Both the position numbers and the translations under genes were made by a program. The notes under the pieces are model-generated. The model was not told the DNA's origin. It made no database searches and saw nothing but the letters and a program-made list of their open reading frames with translations. From JASGDN01 sp049841275 (GTDB lineage Bacteria > Chloroflexota > Chloroflexia > Thermomicrobiales > UBA6265), in contig JASGDN010000069.1 of assembly GCA_049841275.1 (NCBI GenBank), positions 62,001 to 126,000 of the forward strand: DNA of 64,000 bases, written 5' to 3'. Numbering within the stretch: position 1 is the first letter of the stretch; each line of letters begins with the position of its first letter. Shown here piece after piece: positions 8,859 through 16,834 of the stretch.

Positions 8859-8923
8859 GGATTTCGGCCTGCGGCCGAAGCGCTTCGCGTGGGGGTTCTT
8901 CGCTCCGCTCAGAATGACATGGG
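8859..8923 (-). repeat. Dispersed palindrome-tailed repeat, right copy (inverted)
   Basis: On the minus strand it reads TCCCATGTCATTCTGAGC, then GAACCCCCACGCGAAGCGC, then the hairpin TTCGGCC-GCA-GGCCGAA and ATCC. It is nearly identical to the left copy except in the stem, where both arms have changed together. It begins 12 bases after the nuclease stop. Confidence 0.8.
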
Positions 8924-8997
8924 AGGTAGCGCGGGTGTGGACGTGGTGAATGCCATCCTGAACTGCATATCACCCTCGCGCCAGGGGACTATCAATT

Positions 8998-9033
8998 ATC
9001 CCGCCTCAGAAGATGCACCCCTTATGGCGGGAT
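8998..9033. terminator. Possible stem-loop between convergent genes
   Basis: ATCCCGCC and GGCGGGAT pair over eight bases around a 20-base loop, between the end of the repeat unit and the stop of the dehydrogenase gene. There is no strong T-run, so a terminator role is only possible. Confidence 0.3.
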
Positions 9034-9079
9034 GTTGGATGTTACCTGCATTGGAATATCCTGCCTGCCTATGACTGGC

Positions 9080-12000
9080 TCAGGCGTCGAGGTCCTCCTG
9101 GTTCTCGGCGAAGGCGGTGCCTTCCGCGACCGGGGCGACGGTCTGCAGGGACGGATCGTCCTGGCCTTCCCGCGTCGCCTGCACGCCCTCGTCCGGCGGG
9201 GTCGGAATCTCCGCCGGTGTCCAGACGTGATTGGGATCGATCCGGCTCGCCAGAACCTCCGCGATGTGCTTTGTCGGGCGCTCCGTGAAGTGCTCGATCT
9301 GCTGGCGGCAGCTCACGCCGGCCACCGAGACCTGGACGTCCATCGGGGTCGCCTCGATCGCCGGGAAGAGCCGTTCCTCGCCGATCTTCTTCGAGATCTC
9401 GTAGTGCTCGGCCTCGTAGCCGAACGATCCCGCCATGCCGCAGCAGCCCGCGCCGCTTTCGGTCGGACGGCATCCTGACGCCTTCAGGATCGCCATCGAG
9501 GGCGCCATGCCGATCAGCGACTTCTGGTGGCAATGCCCGTGGAAGAACACTTCCTCGCCAGTATTGCCCTTCCAGCCGATGCCGAGCTCACCCGCGTTGT
9601 CCAGCTTCGCCAGCCACTCGTCGATCATGTAGCTGTGTTCCGCGACCACGGCCACGTCGGGATCGTTCGGCAGCAGGTCGCGGTATTCGTCGCGCAACGT
9701 GAGGATGCAGCTCGGCTCCGTTCCGATGATGGGAATACCCTGCTTCGCATAGGCAGCCAGCAGGCTCACGTTCTTCTTCGCCGATTTCCGCGCGGCATCG
9801 ACCAGTCCCTTGGAGAGCATCGGGCGGCCACAGCAGGCGCGCCGTTCTTCGATCACCACTTCGAAGCCGGCGGCCTCCATCAGCTGCACGGCGGCGATCC
9901 CGATGTTCGGGTAGTTGTAGGTCGCGAACGTATCGTGGAAATAGACGGCCTTGCCGCGCGTGGCCTGCGGCACCGGATGCTGCTTGCGGTGTGCGCGGAA
10001 CCGATGGACGAAGGTGCGGTTCACGAACGGCGACAGCTTCCGGTTGCGATGCACGCCGACCAGCGCCATACCCGGCCGGCCGAGTGGCGTGGTGAGCGGG
10101 AGATTGGCGATCGGAGCGATCGGAGCGGCGAGCTTCGAGAGCGTGTGGATGTGTCCCATCAACCGCGCGCGGAGCGGGACACCGTGCTTGTCGTAGTACT
10201 GGCTGAGGAACTCCGTCTTGATCTTCGCCATGTCGACACTGGACGGGCACTCTGTCTTGCAGGCCTTGCAGGAGAGACAGAGGTCCAGTGTCTCGTAGGT
10301 CGCCTTGTCCGCGAAGTCTTTCGGGGAGAGGATGTTGCCCGCCAGCGCGTTGCGCAGGGCATTCGCGCGGCCGCGGGTCGTGTCGTTCTCGTCCTTGGTC
10401 GCCATGTACGAGGGGCACATCGTGCCCGCCTTGGTCTGGCGGCAGACGGCCGCGCCGTTGCACATCTCCAGCGCGCCGAGGAAGCCGTTCTCGCGGCTGA
10501 AATCGAGGTTGGTCCTGATCTGCACGGGGTTGTACTTCGGGCCGTAGCGCAGGTTGTCGACCAAGGGTGGCGCGTCGACAACCTTGCCGGGATTCATCAG
10601 GTCCTCGGGATCGAACAGGTGCTTGAAATCGCGCATCACCTGGTAGAGCTCGGTTCCGAAGATGATCTCGTTCAGTTCGGAACGCTGCAAGCCATCGCCA
10701 TGCTCGCCGCTCATCACGCCGCCGAAATCGTGGGCGATCTCCGCGGCCTCGTAGGCGAATTCGCGCATGGCCTCCACTCCCTGGACCGACTTCAGGTTGA
10801 TCAGTGGGCGGATGTGGAGGCAGCCCGCCGAGGCGTGGGCGTAGTAGGCGGCGGTGGTGTTATGTCGGGCGACCATCTTCTCGACGGCGGCCACGAAGGC
10901 GGCGAGGTGCTCGACCGGCACCGAGACGTCCTCGATCACCGGGATCGGCTTGGCGTCGCCGCGCACGCTCATCAGCAGGCCGAGGCCGGCCTTGCGGACC
11001 TGCCAGACATCCTTCTGCTTCTTGGGGTCGGTGACGATCAGGGGATCGGTCATGAGGCGGATATTGCGCTCGCGCAGGTGCGCGACGAGGCGATCCGCCT
11101 TCTGCTGGAGTTCGCGGTCGTTCTGGCCGTAGAACTCGACGACGAGGACGGCGGCGGGATCGCCTTCGATCAAGGCGATCTGGTTCGCGTACCCCGGTTG
11201 CTGGCGGGTGAGGTCGATCAGCATGCGGTCCATCAGCTCGATCGCGCTCGGTTCGACCTCCAGGATCTGCGGTGTCGCCTCCATGGCGCGGATGAGGTCG
11301 TCGAACTGGAGCATGACGAGCCCGGTCTTCGGTGGAATCGGCACCAGGTCGAGCGTGACCTGCAGCAATGTGCCCAGCGTGCCCTCGGATGAGGCGAGCA
11401 GGCGGGCGGGGTTGAAGACATCGTCCGGCTTGATGAACTCGTTGAGCGAGTAGCCGGTGGCGCGCCGCCAGTGGGGCGGAAAGTCGCGCTCGATGAGATC
11501 GTGATGCCGTTCGCGGAAGGCGAGGATCTTCGTCAGGAGCTTGCCGGTGGCGTCGTCGCTCTGGGCGCGCTTCTTCAGGTCGGCCATCGTGCCCGGGCCA
11601 AGCTCAACCGTGGTGTTGTCGGCGAGCTGGATGCGGGCGCTGCGCATGTTGTCCTGCGTCATGCCGTAGAGGATGGAGTGGGCGCCGGCGGAGTTATTGG
11701 AGACCACGCCGCCGACCGTCGCACGGTTCGATGACGAGGGGTCCGGGCCGAACATGAGGCTCTGGGCCTTGATCTGGCGGTTGAGCTGGTCGAGGTTGAT
11801 GCCTGGCTCGACGGTGACGGTGCGGTTCTCGGGCTCGAAGGAGAGGACGCGGGTGAGGTATTTCGAGGTGTCGATCACGAGCGCGGCGCCGACCGCCTGC
11901 CCGGCGAGCGAGGAGCCGCCGCCGCGTGCGAGGATGGGCACGCTGTGGCTGGTGGCCAGTTCGATGGCGGCGATCACATCGTCGGTCGATTTCGGGATGA

Positions 12001-12238
12001 CGACGCCGACCGGCTCGATCTGGTAGTTGGACGCGTCGGTGGAGTAGAGCATCCGGGAGACGGCGTCGAAGCGGACTTCCCCTTTGAGGCGGGCGGCGAG
12101 CTCGGCTTCCAGCACCTGCGCGGTTTCGAAGGCGGCCCACTGGGATGCGGATCGGCGCGGTTTCGCGGGGATGGTGGCCGGAGCGGGCGGGATGCTGGAA
12201 CCACTGGGGGCCGGGGTGGCGGGTCGGTCGAGCGCCAT
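9080..12238 (-). CDS. FAD-linked oxidase / Fe-S fusion (D-lactate or D-2-hydroxyacid dehydrogenase type)
   Basis: This protein of about 1052 residues joins a GlcD-like and a GlcF-like part. Residues 60-200 form the FAD_binding_4 domain (ILARGGGSSLAGQAVG, VGGVVSNNSAGAHSILYG), and 240-490 form the oxidase C-terminal domain, including FGGVMSGEHGDGL. Around 585-665 lie two cysteine clusters for 4Fe-4S centres (CNGAAVCR...MCPSY and CLSCKACKTECP). Two CCG-type motifs follow (ERRACCGRPM near 800, GAGCCGMAGSFG near 933). Such fusions oxidise D-lactate, D-2-hydroxyglutarate or related acids and pass electrons to quinone or another carrier. The ATG at 12238 has GAAGGAG upstream. It is a single gene, and the substrate is not fixed by sequence alone. 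Confidence 0.9.
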   Translation of the reverse strand: MALDRPATPAPSGSSIPPAPATIPAKPRRSASQWAAFETAQVLEAELAARLKGEVRFDAVSRMLYSTDASNYQIEPVGVVIPKSTDDVIAAIELATSHSVPILARGGGSSLAGQAVGAALVIDTSKYLTRVLSFEPENRTVTVEPGINLDQLNRQIKAQSLMFGPDPSSSNRATVGGVVSNNSAGAHSILYGMTQDNMRSARIQLADNTTVELGPGTMADLKKRAQSDDATGKLLTKILAFRERHHDLIERDFPPHWRRATGYSLNEFIKPDDVFNPARLLASSEGTLGTLLQVTLDLVPIPPKTGLVMLQFDDLIRAMEATPQILEVEPSAIELMDRMLIDLTRQQPGYANQIALIEGDPAAVLVVEFYGQNDRELQQKADRLVAHLRERNIRLMTDPLIVTDPKKQKDVWQVRKAGLGLLMSVRGDAKPIPVIEDVSVPVEHLAAFVAAVEKMVARHNTTAAYYAHASAGCLHIRPLINLKSVQGVEAMREFAYEAAEIAHDFGGVMSGEHGDGLQRSELNEIIFGTELYQVMRDFKHLFDPEDLMNPGKVVDAPPLVDNLRYGPKYNPVQIRTNLDFSRENGFLGALEMCNGAAVCRQTKAGTMCPSYMATKDENDTTRGRANALRNALAGNILSPKDFADKATYETLDLCLSCKACKTECPSSVDMAKIKTEFLSQYYDKHGVPLRARLMGHIHTLSKLAAPIAPIANLPLTTPLGRPGMALVGVHRNRKLSPFVNRTFVHRFRAHRKQHPVPQATRGKAVYFHDTFATYNYPNIGIAAVQLMEAAGFEVVIEERRACCGRPMLSKGLVDAARKSAKKNVSLLAAYAKQGIPIIGTEPSCILTLRDEYRDLLPNDPDVAVVAEHSYMIDEWLAKLDNAGELGIGWKGNTGEEVFFHGHCHQKSLIGMAPSMAILKASGCRPTESGAGCCGMAGSFGYEAEHYEISKKIGEERLFPAIEATPMDVQVSVAGVSCRQQIEHFTERPTKHIAEVLASRIDPNHVWTPAEIPTPPDEGVQATREGQDDPSLQTVAPVAEGTAFAENQEDLDA

Positions 12239-12417
12239 GACGCGCGTCTCCTTCGGGCGAGTGCGTGGTGAAGCGTGGAAGCACCGGTGTCCCGGAAGGG
12301 GCTGGCCGCGATGGTCGCTGGGGCACCGAACGTCTGGGCGTGAGTGTAGCACCGGGCTGCCGCGTTGCGACTCGTTCTCATTGGGGTGACGCTGAATGGG
12401 GACGCGCTTCGAGGGGC

Positions 12418-12442
12418 GTACTTAGTACAGTATACTAAGTAC
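12418..12442. promoter_or_regulatory. Palindromic operator over a promoter -10
   Basis: Two perfect 10-base arms (GTACTTAGTA and TACTAAGTAC) flank CAGTA. TATACT at 12431-12436 lies inside the right part and would be a good -10 for the DUF4386 gene at 12487. A dimeric repressor binding here would block that promoter. The nearby TetR-type gene is the obvious candidate, but this is not shown. Confidence 0.65.
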
Positions 12443-12486
12443 GGTCCGAACTGCGGGCCAGGATTCGACGATCTGGAGGGCGGGCG

Positions 12487-13131
12487 ATGGCTACTCGGCA
12501 ACAGGCACTGGCTACGGGACGTGGAAAGCAGGCGGAGGGGCCCACATTGCACCCGCCCTCCTCGCGCAGGGCGGGTGCAATTGCGGGGATCTCCCTGCTC
12601 CTGATGGCCGTGATCTCCATGTTCTCGATCATCGTGACCGAAATGGACTCCCCATCCCCGGCGTTACTGCGGGTCGCGGTGGTGGGATGGATGATCGTGG
12701 TGTTCATGGACATCGTGGTGGCGTGGGCGCTCGGCATCATCTTCCGACCCGTGGACGCACCCGTGTCCCAGCTGGCAGCGTGGTTGCGCCTGGCGTATTC
12801 CGCCGTGTTCCTGGTCGGAATTTCGTTCCTTTCCGCCGGGGATCGGGAAGCGTTCCATCACCTTTGGGATAGGGGGCTCTTCCTCTTCGGGATGCACCTG
12901 CTCCTGATCGGATGGCTTGCGTGGAGGTCGCAATGGCTCCCGCGATGGCTTGGGGTGTTGGTGTCCGTGGCGGGCTTGGGGTATACGCTCGATACGGTCA
13001 TCGCCACCCTGGCAACAGATCCGGCGTTCGAGCTGGCGATCGTCACATTCATGGGCGAGCCATTGCTCGCGATCTGGTTGCTGATGCGTGCGTGGCGGGG
13101 AGGGGCGGCTGTCCGGAGTGACCTCCGCTAG
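12487..13131 (+). CDS. DUF4386-like membrane protein
   Basis: This 214-residue integral membrane protein has a polar 25-residue N-terminus and then six hydrophobic segments, the first being AGAIAGISLLLMAVISMF. The order and spacing of helices, and motifs such as WLRLAYSAVFLVG and LGVLVSVAGLGYTLDT, resemble DUF4386 proteins, whose function is unknown. It has its own palindrome-controlled promoter. Its stop overlaps the stop of the convergent TetR gene by four bases, so antisense effects between the two are possible. Confidence 0.75.
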   Translation: MATRQQALATGRGKQAEGPTLHPPSSRRAGAIAGISLLLMAVISMFSIIVTEMDSPSPALLRVAVVGWMIVVFMDIVVAWALGIIFRPVDAPVSQLAAWLRLAYSAVFLVGISFLSAGDREAFHHLWDRGLFLFGMHLLLIGWLAWRSQWLPRWLGVLVSVAGLGYTLDTVIATLATDPAFELAIVTFMGEPLLAIWLLMRAWRGGAAVRSDLR

Positions 13132-13793
13132 GGGGTGGTGCGTTCCGGCTTCATGGACGCAATCGCGTCGAGCGTTGCAGCCAGCCCGATCGCGAACTCG
13201 TCGCGGAAGTCGTAGCCGGGTTGCATCGCGTAGTCGCGGGCAAAGACCAGGAAATGGGGGTAGGCGTCGGGGGGAAGAGCCGCGAGCATGGCCTCCGCTG
13301 TGGCCTCGCTGGTTTCGGCAGTGAAGGGGAGCGATGCCTCCTGCACCGCGTAGCCATACAGGAAGCTGTCGAGCAGGGCGTAGGCGTGGGCGGTGCTGGC
13401 GAGGGAAAACCCGTCCTTCATGAATGTGCCGAGCACGGCGTCGTGGTGGCGGAGGGTGGCTGGGCCAGGCGTGGAGCGGGATTCGAGCAGGGCGATCACC
13501 CATGAGTGCCGCACCAGCACGGTGCGGGCGGAGTGCGCCATGCGGGTGATTTCCGCGCGCCAGGGGTTGCCGGGGATCGGGTGCTCGATCTGGTTGAAGA
13601 CGCTATCCACAATGCCATCAAGGATCTCGTCTTTCCCGGAAACGTGGTGGTAGACGGCCATGGGCTTGACCGACAGGGCCTCGGCGAGGGAGCGCATGGT
13701 GAGCGCCGCCAGACCATCGCGATCGGCGAGGGCGATGGCGGCCTGAAGTACGCGGTCTCGGGTGAGTGGTTGGCGCGATGGCGGTGCGGTCAC
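13128..13793 (-). CDS. TetR family regulator
   Basis: This 221-residue regulator has an N-terminal helix-turn-helix (LTRDRVLQAAIALADRDG...LTMRSLAEALSVKPMAVYHHVSGKDEIL, about residues 10-60). The large C-terminal ligand domain resembles the TetR_C class that binds tetracycline-like or hydrophobic compounds. The start chosen is GTG 13793, preceded six bases earlier by AAGGA; the longer frame has no site. The gene is convergent with the DUF4386 membrane protein, whose promoter carries a palindrome suited to a TetR dimer. No exporter lies directly next to it. Confidence 0.85.
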   Translation of the reverse strand: MTAPPSRQPLTRDRVLQAAIALADRDGLAALTMRSLAEALSVKPMAVYHHVSGKDEILDGIVDSVFNQIEHPIPGNPWRAEITRMAHSARTVLVRHSWVIALLESRSTPGPATLRHHDAVLGTFMKDGFSLASTAHAYALLDSFLYGYAVQEASLPFTAETSEATAEAMLAALPPDAYPHFLVFARDYAMQPGYDFRDEFAIGLAATLDAIASMKPERTTP

Positions 13794-13874
13794 AGACGTC
13801 CTTCCCGGGATGGAATGTCCACGGCACCCTACCACGATGCAGGATGCGCGCGTGGTGCCGGGCGCGGGAATATA

Positions 13875-14396
13875 CTATCCGGATTGCTTCTTGCTGATTC
13901 CTTGGGGACCGTGGGGGTTCTCGTCCATCAGCGTGGAGAGGATCGCGTTCGCAACCTCACCCAGTGCATCCACCTGCTTGGGGGTGAGCGCGGCGAAGAC
14001 GTACTGCCGTACCAGGTGGGCGTAGACGGTCTTCGCCGTGGACACCTTCTCCCGTCCGGCATCCGTGATCGCCACCTCGAACGACCGGTTGTCCGCCGGG
14101 CAGGCCAGGCGCTGGATCAGCCCGCGTTCCTCCATCCGCCGCAGCTGGTGGCTCAGCCGGCTCTTCTCCCACTGCAAGCCGCACCGGAGCGCGATGGCCC
14201 GCACCGGCGTGTGCGGCCGGTCGGCGAGGAAGGCCAGGATCTCGTAGTCCGCTTCCGAGAGGCCGGTCCGCTGCGCCAGGTCGCGGTTCAGGCGCTCCGC
14301 CAGCCGGAGGCGCATCCGCTGGTACCCGTTCCAGGTAGCGTCCTGCTCCGGGGAGAGCGATGCGGTGGGGATGGGAGGGGAGTCGGACATCTGCAT
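13875..14396 (-). CDS. MarR family regulator
   Basis: This winged-helix regulator of about 173 residues has a helical dimer region (GYQRMRLRLAERLNRDLAQRTGLSEADYEIL), a recognition helix (TPVRAIALRCGLQWEKSRLSHQLRRMEERG) and a wing (RLACPADNRSFEVAITDAG). It is related to the MarR group found beside flavin enzymes. Two start codons, at 14396 and 14390, fit. The first sits seven bases after a TATACT -10 with no ribosome binding site, so the mRNA is probably leaderless. It is divergent from the LLM-FAD fusion gene, and palindromes between them imply autoregulation and control of the enzyme. Confidence 0.88.
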   Translation of the reverse strand: MQMSDSPPIPTASLSPEQDATWNGYQRMRLRLAERLNRDLAQRTGLSEADYEILAFLADRPHTPVRAIALRCGLQWEKSRLSHQLRRMEERGLIQRLACPADNRSFEVAITDAGREKVSTAKTVYAHLVRQYVFAALTPKQVDALGEVANAILSTLMDENPHGPQGISKKQSG

Positions 14397-14403
14397 GGGA
14401 TCG

Positions 14404-14462
14404 AGTATAGCGCCAGAGGTTGACATGTCAACGTCGGTGGTTACACTGGTTGATGTGTCAAC
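14404..14462. promoter_or_regulatory. Back-to-back promoters sharing a palindromic MarR-type operator
   Basis: GTTGACATGTCAAC (14419-14432) is a perfect palindrome that gives a TTGACA -35 on each strand. Leftward, it pairs with TATACT (14404-14409) over 16 bases for marR. Rightward, it pairs with TACACT (14442-14447) over 16 bases for the oxidoreductase gene. A second, near-perfect site GTTGATGTGTCAAC (14449-14462) lies 30 bases on, about three helical turns, over the rightward start point. Binding at both sites would shut both genes. Confidence 0.78.
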
Positions 14463-14479
14463 GATCTGGAGGAATCCCT

Positions 14480-16834
14480 GTGAGACTCGAATTCGGAACC
14501 TTCATCACCCCGGCCAGCGACGATCCCGCGCGCGTCGTCGATCTCGCCGTGCTCAGCGAGGCGTTCGGCTACGACCTCGTCACGGTGCAGGACCATCCCT
14601 ACAATCCCGGCCTGCTCGACGCCTGGACGTTGCTCGGCTGGATCGCCGGGAAGATCGAGCGCATCCGGCTCTCCGCCAACGTCATCAACCTTCCGTTGCG
14701 TCCGCCCGCCGTACTTGCCCGGTCTGCCGCCAGCCTCGACCTGCTGAGTGACGGCCGCGTCGAGGTGGGCCTCGGGGCAGGAGCCTTCTGGCCCGCGATC
14801 GCGGCGATGGGAGGTCCGGTGTGGACACCTGCCGAGGCCGTGCAGGCGACCTCCGAGGCGATCGACATCATGCGCGAGTTGTGGGATGCCGGCACGCGGC
14901 GCAACCTGCGTTTCCACGGTGAGGTCTACACCGTCGATGGCGCCTCTCGCGGGCCGTTGCCGCGTCACGACATCCCCATCTGGCTCGGTGCCCACAAGCC
15001 GCGGATGCTCCGGCTGATCGGCCGGAAGGCCGACGGCTGGTCGGTGACGTTCGGCTATCTCCCAACGGGTGATGAGCGCGGTGAGTTCCGGCGCGGCAAC
15101 GCGATCATCGACGAGGCGGCGCGGGCAGTCGGACGCGATCCGCGCGAGATCCGGCGCATCGTCAACATCGCCGGGACGTTCCAGGCCCAGAGCGGTGAAT
15201 TCCTTCAGGGACCGCCCGCGCAATGGGTGGATGACCTTGCACCGCTGGCGATCGAGGACGGCGTCAGCACGTTCGTCCTGATGACGGATGACGACACCAC
15301 GATGCAGACCTTCGCACAGGAGGTGATCCCGGCGTTGCGGGAGCGCGTCGGCGCGGCACTGCCGGCGGACTTGGGCATCCTGCGCCCGGCTCGTGCGCGG
15401 GCGAAGCGGCGCGAAGGTATCGCCTACGACGAGGTGCCTGCATCCCTTCGTGAAGGCGCGATCGAGCCGGGCGACCTTGCCTACGCGCGGGTGCGGAACA
15501 CGTATATGCGCGGCGGCGCGCCGGGCATCGTGCTGAAGGTCTCCACCGTCACGGAGGTGCGGGAGGCGCTGGCCTTCGCGCGGCGGCATCCGGACCTGCC
15601 GTTCGGCGTGCGCAGCGGCGGTCACGGTATCAGCGGGCGCTCCACGAACGACGGCGGCATCATCATCGACCTTTCCGGCATGAACCGGATCGAGGTGATC
15701 GGCGAGCAGAAGCGTCTGGTGCGGATCGAACCGGGTGCGCGCTGGATGGACGTTGCTGTTGCACTGGAGCCGCATGGGTGGGCGCTCACGTCCGGTGACT
15801 ACGGCGGAGTGGGTGTCGGTGGCCTGGCGACGGCGGGCGGGGTCGGGTTCCTCGCGCGAGAGCAGGGGCTGACGATCGACCACACGCGGGCGGCGGAGAT
15901 CGTGCTGGCGGATGGCACATTGCTTCGCGCAAGCGACACCGAGAACCCGGACCTGTTCTGGGCGATCCGGGGCGCCGGGGCGAACTTCGGAATCGTCACG
16001 GCATTCGAGTTCCTGGCCGATCCGGTCAGCCCGCAGATGGGCTGGGCGCAGTTCGTGATGGATGCGTCCGATACAGCCGGGTTCCTCGAACGCTGGGGCG
16101 CGGCAGTGGAGGGGGCTCCGCGTGCGCTGACGAGCGAACTCATCATCGGGGCGCCGCGCCGGGGACAGCCACTGGCAGCGATGGTGCTGGCGCTGGTCGA
16201 TTCCGACGATCCGCAGGTGATCGTGAATGCGCTGCAACCGCTCGCCGACATCGCGCCGCTCTACCAGCAACAGGTCTACCTGACGACCTATGCCAACGTG
16301 ATGGCGAACGCCTCCCGCGAGGATCACAACGGCCAGGGCGAACCGGTCGCGCGCTCGGGAATCGTGCGGCACATCACGCCGCGCATCGCCCAGCAGGTCG
16401 AACAGCTCATCCTGAACCGCGGAACCTACTTCTTCCAGATCCGTTCGCTCGGGGGCGCAGTCAACGATGCCGATCCGGAGGCGATGGCCTTCTCCCACCG
16501 TACCGGCAACTTCGTGCTCAGCGCGATGGGGTCCAGCCGGGCGCGGCTCGACTCCTTCTGGACGCCCATGCAAGCGCAGTTCGCCGGGCTCTACCTCAAC
16601 TTCGAGACGGATGTGACGCCGGATCGCATCGACATCGCCTTCCCGCCGCGTGTATTGGATCGCCTGCGCCTGCTGAAGGCGAAATACGACCCGTACAACG
16701 TCTTCCGCGACAACTTCAACATCGCCCCGGCGCGGACCATCGCGTTGGGTGGCGGGAACGGCGATCCTGTCCCGATGGCTGCATCGGTAGCACCGGGTGC
16801 GGTGGAATCGGCCGGGGGACACGGACATGCCTGA
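14480..16834 (+). CDS. LLM flavin oxidoreductase fused to BBE-type FAD oxidase
   Basis: This 784-residue two-part enzyme starts at GTG 14480, six bases after GGAGGA. Residues 1-300 are a luciferase-like monooxygenase/F420-dependent reductase barrel (LEFGTFITPASDD, TVQDHPYNPGLLDAWTLLGW, VEVGLGAGAFWPAI, DIPIWLGAHKPRML). Residues 320-780 are a berberine-bridge-type FAD oxidase: FGVRSGGHGISGRS with the His that usually carries covalent FAD, GLATAGGVGFLAREQG, and the terminal YDPYNVFRDNFN. The fusion suggests that one substrate passes through two flavin steps, or that F420 or FMN chemistry is coupled to O2. It overlaps the next LLM gene by eight bases. The substrate is unknown. Confidence 0.88.
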   Translation: MRLEFGTFITPASDDPARVVDLAVLSEAFGYDLVTVQDHPYNPGLLDAWTLLGWIAGKIERIRLSANVINLPLRPPAVLARSAASLDLLSDGRVEVGLGAGAFWPAIAAMGGPVWTPAEAVQATSEAIDIMRELWDAGTRRNLRFHGEVYTVDGASRGPLPRHDIPIWLGAHKPRMLRLIGRKADGWSVTFGYLPTGDERGEFRRGNAIIDEAARAVGRDPREIRRIVNIAGTFQAQSGEFLQGPPAQWVDDLAPLAIEDGVSTFVLMTDDDTTMQTFAQEVIPALRERVGAALPADLGILRPARARAKRREGIAYDEVPASLREGAIEPGDLAYARVRNTYMRGGAPGIVLKVSTVTEVREALAFARRHPDLPFGVRSGGHGISGRSTNDGGIIIDLSGMNRIEVIGEQKRLVRIEPGARWMDVAVALEPHGWALTSGDYGGVGVGGLATAGGVGFLAREQGLTIDHTRAAEIVLADGTLLRASDTENPDLFWAIRGAGANFGIVTAFEFLADPVSPQMGWAQFVMDASDTAGFLERWGAAVEGAPRALTSELIIGAPRRGQPLAAMVLALVDSDDPQVIVNALQPLADIAPLYQQQVYLTTYANVMANASREDHNGQGEPVARSGIVRHITPRIAQQVEQLILNRGTYFFQIRSLGGAVNDADPEAMAFSHRTGNFVLSAMGSSRARLDSFWTPMQAQFAGLYLNFETDVTPDRIDIAFPPRVLDRLRLLKAKYDPYNVFRDNFNIAPARTIALGGGNGDPVPMAASVAPGAVESAGGHGHA

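Larger units (their letters stand above)
8432..8923. mobile_element. Candidate GIY-YIG repeat unit: inverted repeats around a nuclease gene
   Basis: Two copies of the same roughly 65-base repeat lie in opposite orientation (8432-8498 and 8859-8923) and enclose a single small GIY-YIG nuclease gene. The whole unit is 492 bases. The outer ends of both copies are the TCCCATGTCAT end, and the hairpins face the gene. No transposase is present. The resemblance to REP palindromes served by an associated nuclease is an inference, because mobility has not been shown. Confidence 0.5.

Noticed and set aside
9527..11392. 621-codon frame antisense to the FAD/Fe-S dehydrogenase
   Set aside because: The composition is Val/Ala/Asp/His-biased and it lacks domains; the opposite strand encodes a recognised enzyme throughout.
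14441..16828. 795-codon frame antisense to the LLM-FAD fusion
   Set aside because: It mirrors a well-supported gene and is rich in Arg/His/Gln, with no motif.
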